This document shows positions 57,201-64,000 of a stretch of DNA of 64,000 nucleotides, one piece after another (the stretch's first letter is position 1; every line of letters starts with the position of its first letter). The stretch covers positions 496,001 through 560,000 of the forward strand of contig JBCAML010000015.1 in NCBI GenBank assembly GCA_038503075.1, given 5' to 3'. The notes beneath the pieces are model-generated. The model was not told the origin of the DNA and did not search any database. It was given only the letters and a program-made list of their open reading frames with translations. Made by a program: the position numbers and the translations under genes. This DNA comes from Gyromitra esculenta (Eukaryota > Ascomycota > Pezizomycetes > Pezizales > Discinaceae).

Positions 57201-60200
57201 TTACGGTACTCGGAATGTAAGCTGTATGATTTCATCTATGTATTGCCTTCCCCCACTTTCGCTTATGCTTTTTGGAGAGGGAAAAAGGGCATACGTCTCT
57301 CACCAAAATAAAAACGAGGTTCTCGTGTTCATACACAAAAGGACTTACATGTACCTCGCTAACATGGATCTAGATCTAGCTTTCTAAACCGCATGTATTC
57401 CTACTTCATCTAACCAGAACAAGAAGCCCTCCGAATTTGGTACAAGAGGTGCATATAAAGTTCTGTCTCAACTGTGCGCAAAACGGGCAGTTTCGGGAGG
57501 CGTCATTAAGGAATCTAAGCCCGTGAGTAATTCAGGACGCCAAACTTTATTCAGACACCTCAGCAAATACGGGGTATGCCGCGCTCAAATACTGCCGCGT
57601 TTCAAAACTGGGTAAGTGTGACCCCTGACAGCATCATTTTTGCCAAAAAAAAACCTGAATTTTGGATACGTACATACCAACTAGACCTAGTATTATAAGC
57701 CCAAGCGCTTATAGTGGTTCACGGGGTGACGGCGAGCAGGGATTTTCACAGTATATTTGAGTACGGAGCTGCAGAGTTATCATCTCAACCTGGTTATCTA
57801 TTGACCCAAAACCCTTGTTCACCATTAGACAGGATTCGCCGTCCCCCCATGAACGACTGTACTTGAAATTACAGGGAGCCTTGTTATTGTTATTTGGCAG
57901 CGGTTTTGCAGGTCTGAGAACAGAAATTTGGACTTTGGACTGTGTGGCCAAGGTAACAAACTGATCTCACAAGCTACAACTGGAGATCAGGGCTACGCTT
58001 TGGATCTATCGACATCAGAACCTTTACTCCCGATTTCGGAAGGGTTTTACGAGAGACCTTGGCATATATCATCTGTCTGAGATGGATCGGCCTTACCTGG
58101 AAACATCTCTGCTATTGGCTACCTCCAATCTGCGCCATTAAGTTGCTGAAGGAAGATCTTCAGCCACTTGGCTTTATACAAAGGTCTGAGTCCAAATTAA
58201 GTAAAACTTGGCAGACTGATGACAGTATTGTACATGACAGCGAAACCCCGATGGCTCCAGGTGACTACTATCCCTGCTGGAACTAGCTCTAGCTCGAATA
58301 AGGATCGAAGGAGTGTCTCTGGTAGCAAAACGCCTTGCCAGAAATTACCAAAAAAAACGGAGGTTCCACCGTATTATTTACAAAATAGCGAAACTAATAA
58401 CTGTATTGTCTAATTAACAAATAGGACAGGTGTTCACAATAGTAAAATACACCAGTTATGATAATTTCCATTTCACCTTGAAATTGTAGTGTTTACAGCA
58501 AGGTCCTAGAAATTTCGGTACTTGTAAGTGTGGTTCAACGTGGCACGAATTCAACCCTGCTCTGGCCGGTACATGGCATTGCTTGCCGTTACAACGTGGT
58601 GAAGCCAGATCCACGAGAGATCTTATAGGCCTATTCAGTGAGAACGGTATTTCCCAGCGGTGTCCAGAAAGCCCCAACGTTTAAGCCTATATGTATCGAT
58701 CGAGTATCGTTGTCCTCGATATTGGCCCAGTTTTCATCTAGATTTTAAACACTTCATCTAAATTGGGAATATATGTTGAGTATCTAGCTATGTAGCACCC
58801 CGACAATGCTGGCAACTTTTCCGTCTTCGGGAGGTATGTAAGGTTTATTTTGGGGGATATTTAAATCAAAAAGCCTCATACATACTCTAACGGTGGTTAT
58901 TTCCCAGACTCCTAGCGCATCCCCTTCCGGGTTCCTTGGACAGAGCACACCTTTAGTTCTAGTACCGGGCAGTCCGCCTCTCGGTTTCACTTTCCCATTC
59001 CTTAACGCAAAAGCGGCTCCGGTGTTATGGTTTGATTTAATTCCACAGATTTCTACTCATTCCCTGGCCTTGTATTAAGAAGCACGGCAGAGACAGCCGC
59101 AGTTCAACTCGAAAAATCTCTATGCAACAAAAGAGAAAAATATATATACTGGCGAGGAGGCAGAAAGTTGAGTCCCACACTTACCACTATTCCTTTTATG
59201 AGCTTTGCTATAGGATTAACTATCGACTATTAGACCTTAGTGCGTGCTAGAAGTGGACCAATCCGCCTACATCTTGCGGAGAAAGCCTTTGGCCACTTGG
59301 ATTTGACGCGTTTACTTGTATCTGCAAAAGGACTAATGGTAATTGTGCCACATGCACCGCCACAGCGCAGCGATCGATTTCCATTTTCCAATTCCCAAGG
59401 GATTCCCAAAGAATCCTAAGACTAGTTCATGATACCAATAGGCAGTAAGGAGGAGGAGCGTGCCGCGCTTGCTTCTCGTCAGATTTTACGCCGACCAGAT
59501 GTGGGGGAACAAGATTCATTGTTGGCAGGACTGCATCTCGTTTTTATGTCAGTCAAGTCGCCGCCGCTCGAGCCCATCTTGTCGGATTTTGTATATCATA
59601 TCGTGTAGGTTGCGATAGGGCAAACTCAGAGGGTGCATAGGCTCGCGTATCGACATGTTGAACAGATACCATCTCAGATTTTGAGTTGCGCAATCCTATT
59701 TTTACCGCGATAGATTATCGTAGTCTCTAGAACAGAAAGAGCGGCGCTTATCAGATACATGTAGTTATCGAATACCAAGGAAATTTCCCCAGAGTGGAGA
59801 ACTGTGATAAGAGTGCAGAGCTCTTGCTATTCTTGAAAATACGCACTCTACATTGATAGAGAATCGAGCCGGTAGGCTCCGCAGCCGTCCCATAGTAGGG
59901 ATGAAATGCAGGTATGAAATTCTGATCCTGCCACCTCGAATATGAGATGACCCAAGCTACAGTCCAAGTCTGTAGCTTGCATACTGGGGCACGTAAGTGG
60001 GGCCTGATTGGCTTGTGAGTGTAAACTAGCAGAAAAAGCAGCACCACAAGTTTGACACATCGCTACAGAACTCGGCAACTTTTGGCGGGTTGGACGTTTA
60101 GAAGTCAAAACGGGTTTCCCAAGCTTCGAGACGAGATACCGTCATGATCACCATCACCACCGAGCGCCTGAAGGGATCGTAGCGAGTATAAAGACGAGGA

Positions 60201-61619
60201 GCACTGGGAAAAATACTCACTCTTTTGCTTCTCCCAGGTTCAGCGGAACAAAACTCCAAAGGGTTTACTCTTCCAGCCACTGGGCTTCCTCAAGCCGTAA
60301 TACGCTTGTGAATAGCCTGGAAGGAAACTCCAAGCCCTGTCATTTCCAGGATCTTTGGCTGTGAGTGGTGGGTGTGAGGAAAACGGCGGCAGCGGATTTC
60401 CAGCCAACCGAAGCCGTTTCCAGTGTCTTATGTTGGCGGCGCCCCTGTCCGCACCCAGGAGCCCAGGAATGCTCCCTGGTAATCGAAAATCCGATTTCAT
60501 CGACGATGGAAGTTCCGGATATGGGATAACTGGGGGGGGAGGTTGATGGTTCTTAGTGGACGGATCTTTCATCCGTGGCGTTTGTGTGGGAACCATAGCA
60601 ACCGTGCACTGAAAACAGGGTGGAGCATGCTACTAATAAGTGTGGCTCGACTGGATGCACCCGTCAACGCACGATACTGGTCCCCGCAAACCGCTGTGCC
60701 ACCCACTCGCCCACCCACCACTACATATGTGCTCTAGAGTATTTGCTTGATGCTCCAAAACTCGCCGGGCTGTAGCGCCCTTTCTGGCATGCCATGCCAT
60801 CACTGCACATAAGCCACACAGGCTTCTTATGATGGTGGCCGAACCGGCGGGATGCAGATCACAGTTACCCATTGTAGATTGACGAGGATGAGATTCGCGT
60901 TCATGAAATTCTAGGCCTATGCGAGCGCGATTGCAGTCCGCTGTACTCTGGAAGCAGGAGCACGGCAGTGGCTACATAACTTCAACACCCTCCATCCCCC
61001 AGTATGCTATGTTTAAGTATCGCTCGCTAGCCTCACTCCAAATTTCCTTTGGCACCGCTCACAACTACTGCGAGCTTCGTTCCATCTATCCCCAGGTGTT
61101 CTGAATCGTACTAGGACACGCCATTTATTTATTTCGACCCATCGCCAGTTTTTGCTTCCCAAGAGCTTCCCCCCGTCCCATTCCATACCTAACGGCTCCA
61201 TCAATCTCTCCTCCGACCTTCAATTTGCCTCCTACCTTCGTTAGGCCGTTTCCCTCTCGCCCGCCGTATTTCACTTCCACCACATCGCTATATGCTGCCT
61301 TCTCTGTTGTAATCGTCATAGCCTCGGCAATATTGGCATCATTACTCTATCCTGCTGCTTCTCCGTCTCGAGGCTAGAGTGATTGGGCCGAATTTTCCTA
61401 CGAAATTCCCCTACTTCTCCCAATCACTTCCTCAACTAAGGTCTTCTTTTTCATCTAAAGGGCTCCCCTCCCCCAGCTGCAGCCTTAACCTTTCCCACCC
61501 GTCTTTTGTTGGAGTTTATCTCGTCTGGTGCGTTTTCTTATAATAGCTTTGGACGTTTCCCACAAACAGAATTCCCGTTGGGATATAATTCCCCACTTAC
61601 GCCTATAAATCTATCCGTC
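54234..61619. other. Gene-free 7.4 kb upstream of the bZIP gene
   Basis: Longest stretch without a supported gene. The first 5 kb are AT-rich with dense stops and three TACATGTA octamers. Short minus-strand frames at 57709..57951, 58456..58677 and 58784..58990 contain Cys residues but have no signal peptide or clean splice joins. A plus-strand frame at 55767..56048 is likewise unsupported. From about 59.3 kb the DNA is more balanced in GC and probably includes a long promoter and leader for the bZIP gene, with CT-rich sequence at 61380-61510. No transposase, reverse transcriptase or terminal repeat was found by eye. Confidence 0.5.
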
Positions 61620-62948
61620 ATGAGTGCTGTCGCTGCACCGTCACAGCAGCCTTCAATGCTCCCATCCGCGAGCACTCCCGGATTCTTCTCGTCGGCGTTT
61701 TTGGAGTTAAACGTGTTCGATCAATGTTTTTCGTCCCTCACGGGAGAGACAACAGCGTCAGATCAAAAGATTAATCCACACTCCGATAGCATTGCTTCAC
61801 CGAAATCCATCCCTTTGGGAGATTTAAGCAGCGAGAGTGAATATCCGAACTCAATGGAGATGAATATGCCTAGTCCCCCTCCGAATGAGAAACGGCATTC
61901 TCTTCATCTTCCCCAGAGCCCTCTCCCATCATTTGAATCGGAACGTCGTTATTCGCTGCCAGTAGGGCCCCCTAGCTTCGACACTCTACCCACGATCGAT
62001 CAATTCCAAAATGATAGACGCTGGTCTCATCAACCTCAACATCCTTCCTTTTCGAGGTCCAGTCCAGCATGGATGACTACTTCGGAACATGATCAGCAAT
62101 ATTCACGCCATAAGTCCGACATTTCTCCCACTCTACAGTCAATTACTATTCCTCATCCAACTCCTCCAAGTTCGACCCATTCCAACTCGCCGGTCAATAA
62201 CTTCAACTCTGATGGAGGTCTGCAGGCCACCATGACGCCAGTAGACAATTTATCTCCTCTAGATACTTTGATCACGGATAACACAGCAGAAGCCCATGGC
62301 CAGTACACACCCCCGTCCGATAGCCCTGCAGTTCAAAATCCAGCCCTTTTCAGCGGTTCTGGTTCCGGCAACAACTCTAGCCATCCCCAGAGGACTACCC
62401 GGTCGAAACGAGGATCGGCGAAATCTGGATCATCTAACTCTCGTAGATCGAAGAGGAATGGCGGTGAAGGATCTGTAGTCGAGCAGGAGGAGAATGTGAA
62501 TGACGTGAAGAGGAGAAGATTTCTCGAGCGCAACAGGGTTGCTGCGAGCAAGTGTCGTCTGAAGAAGAAGCAATGGATGCAAGAGCTTGAGACAAATGCC
62601 CGCAAGGCGCAATCAGACTCCAAACATCTGCATGGGATGGTTGGTATTTTGAGGGAAGAATTGCTGCGCTTGAAGGGCGAGCTTTTGAAGCATTCTAGCT
62701 GTGGCTGTGAGCAGATCTCAACATACCTCCTGAACGAGGCCGCAAAGGTTGCCGAGGGAGCACATAGGTCGATGGCAGCATTGCAGCAAAACGCAAATCA
62801 AATTTCCGTCTCTCAGCTTCAGTACAGCAACCACAGCGAAAGCTCAGAGCAGTTCGACGATGACGATATGATTGATATGGAGGAAGATGATGCAGATCTA
62901 CACGATCCTCCTAGCGGCGGCGGAGGCGGCAGCGAACGTAGCGGTTAA
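61620..62948 (+). CDS. bZIP transcription factor, ATF/CREB type
   Basis: Probable stress or development regulator binding CRE-like sites (family knowledge; target genes unknown). Single exon, 442 aa. The frame is open further upstream to about 61506 but without an ATG, so the ATG at 61620 was taken. Long Ser/Pro-rich N-terminus with many SP/TP sites (possible MAP-kinase targets). A basic region at about 295-320, RRRFLERNRVAASKCRLKKK, has the N-x7-R core of bZIPs. A leucine zipper follows with ETNARKAQSDSKHLHGMVG then ILREELLRLKGELLKH, then a Cys pair (SCGCEQ) found in Atf1-group proteins. The C-terminus has an acidic run DDDDMIDMEEDDAD and a Gly run. Resembles AtfA/Atf1, but the N-terminal activation motifs cannot be aligned by eye. 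Confidence 0.88.
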   Translation: MSAVAAPSQQPSMLPSASTPGFFSSAFLELNVFDQCFSSLTGETTASDQKINPHSDSIASPKSIPLGDLSSESEYPNSMEMNMPSPPPNEKRHSLHLPQSPLPSFESERRYSLPVGPPSFDTLPTIDQFQNDRRWSHQPQHPSFSRSSPAWMTTSEHDQQYSRHKSDISPTLQSITIPHPTPPSSTHSNSPVNNFNSDGGLQATMTPVDNLSPLDTLITDNTAEAHGQYTPPSDSPAVQNPALFSGSGSGNNSSHPQRTTRSKRGSAKSGSSNSRRSKRNGGEGSVVEQEENVNDVKRRRFLERNRVAASKCRLKKKQWMQELETNARKAQSDSKHLHGMVGILREELLRLKGELLKHSSCGCEQISTYLLNEAAKVAEGAHRSMAALQQNANQISVSQLQYSNHSESSEQFDDDDMIDMEEDDADLHDPPSGGGGGSERSG

Positions 62949-64000
62949 AAAATAATCTTTTTTTTACCTTCCTTTGCTGTGTCAAAAGCATGATCAGGAG
63001 TACGCGCGTTTGGGTTGCTCGATTTTACGCTGCTTCCTAATTTCCCCCGCCGATCTTTTTTCTCGTCAATCTCCCTTGGCTGGGCTTCTTTTCTTGTTCA
63101 ATAAGCTTCAGTGAAACACACTGATTTTATTTATTCACTTCACGAGTGCTTATGCATTTGAGATGAAGATGGGAAGACTTCAAATCATCTTGCGGAAGAC
63201 TCAAATCCGGGCCCTTGCCTGTAGATATAACGTTTGTTCTGTTTTTCTTCGGTTTGTTTCCTTTTTTTTTCTTTCCCTTCCGTATAATTACACCATCACG
63301 ATGAAACACGAGGATGGGCATGAATATTGCTGTAAGTAAAAATGGGCAGCAGGAGTTATAAGGGTTTATTCGTTTTAACACGGTTTTTTGGATTTTCCTT
63401 TTGGATGGTTTTCATTTTTGACAACTTTTATAAAAGCAGAGAGAGGAAAGTAAACTTGTTGCTATGCTCTCTGCGATACTTTTTTTTTTTTTTTAGGGAA
63501 GGGGAACTGGGTGGTTGTCTGCGTAATATTTCAAGACAAGTTAGGAAAAAATATATAATGGATGCAAACGCAGCTATCTAGCTATCCCAGCCCGGCTATT
63601 AGAAAGGGCTGGAAGATGTATTGGGAACAGAATTCTGGGTAGGAAGGCTACTTGATAACGCACTACAGTTCTTGCCGGTCGACTTGATTTAATCGTAACG
63701 TTAATAGGGCCATTGATCAGCGCATGCATGTGCACCACCAATGGACGAGGGGAGGGCAGGAAACACTTGGGATGGAAGCTTTCGGAGAGTTTTCTTGAAA
63801 GGGGGTGATTCCTAGTGGGGGAGCTCGAGGGATTCTCAAAGATTCCATGCGGACTGGGGTGAACTGCATAGAGCAGCAAGCCGTGACGCAAGAGCGTCAT
63901 GTGATAGGCATTCCTTGAGCCTCTCTGTCACGCTTAATGATGAATGCCAAGACAAGCCTCGTCCTACCGGCTTGAAGGAAGCAGTGATTTTTTTTCCCGT
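62949..64000. other. bZIP 3' flank to window end
   Basis: About 1 kb, T-rich with a poly-T run near 63480-63495. Frames on both strands (63127..63381, 63342..63581, 63574..63900) have no recognisable content. No gene supported. Confidence 0.55.

Noticed and set aside
61506..61619. 38-residue upstream extension of the bZIP protein
   Set aside because: Starts at TTG with no ATG; more likely leader sequence.
1..64000. CRISPR arrays, prophage, plasmid origin, secondary-metabolite or toxin clusters
   Set aside because: No spaced repeats, phage genes or large synthase genes seen; the gene content is eukaryotic housekeeping.

Overview
This is a filamentous ascomycete (Pezizomycotina) nuclear segment. 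The protein-coding genes are conserved eukaryotic and fungal families, most are broken by 50-90 nt introns with GT..AG ends and CTAAC-like branch points, both strands are used, and there are no operons. The class cannot be fixed from sequence alone; an early-diverging lineage such as Orbiliomycetes or Pezizomycetes is only a guess. Exon joins below were worked out by hand from splice sites, reading phase and family conservation. Every multi-exon model was checked to keep phase to the stop codon.

Layout, left to right. 0-10 kb: 3' part of mitochondrial ribosomal protein uL29m (MRPL4), ribosome-biogenesis factor RRP14/SURF6 (+), DNA-damage-tolerance helicase/E3 ligase RAD5 (-), and a GTPBP1/2-type translational GTPase (+). 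10-12 kb: a gene-free stretch with a 271-bp solo LTR flanked by a 5-bp target duplication. 12-17 kb: STT3 (-) and COP9 signalosome subunit 8 (+) share a 307-bp promoter; an unrecognised membrane-protein gene (-) follows. 19.6-26 kb: a Pro/Gly/Gln-rich vWA-domain protein (-) and VAC8 (+). 27-32 kb: tRNA-Arg(TCG), a 250-bp MITE lying against the stop codon of a VMA12-like V-ATPase assembly factor (-), and fatty aldehyde dehydrogenase HFD1 (+). 32.9-34 kb: a hypothetical gene. 36.8-40 kb: a 1050-aa RhoGAP protein (-). 44-47 kb: a BTB protein (-) and a small, possibly mitochondrial protein (+). 48-54 kb: AP-1 sigma adaptin (-), glutamate-cysteine ligase regulatory subunit (+), mitochondrial EF-Tu (-) and a coiled-coil orphan (-). 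54.2-61.6 kb: a 7.4-kb stretch without a convincing gene. 61.6-63 kb: a bZIP transcription factor (+).

Most genes are housekeeping, with links by process: mitochondrial translation (MRPL4, TUF1), ribosome assembly (RRP14), secretory and vacuolar pathways (STT3, APS1, VAC8, VMA12), and redox or stress biology (GCLM, HFD1, RAD5, bZIP). I see no secondary-metabolite cluster, CRISPR array, prophage or plasmid feature.

The most notable observations are three apparent GC-AG introns within 4 kb (two in TUF1, one in APS1), very small exons of 11, 24, 29 and 34 nt, the MITE abutting VMA12, the solo LTR, an over-represented palindromic octamer (TACATGTA, 12 copies, all right of 27 kb), and several orphan genes that the raw reading frames hide.
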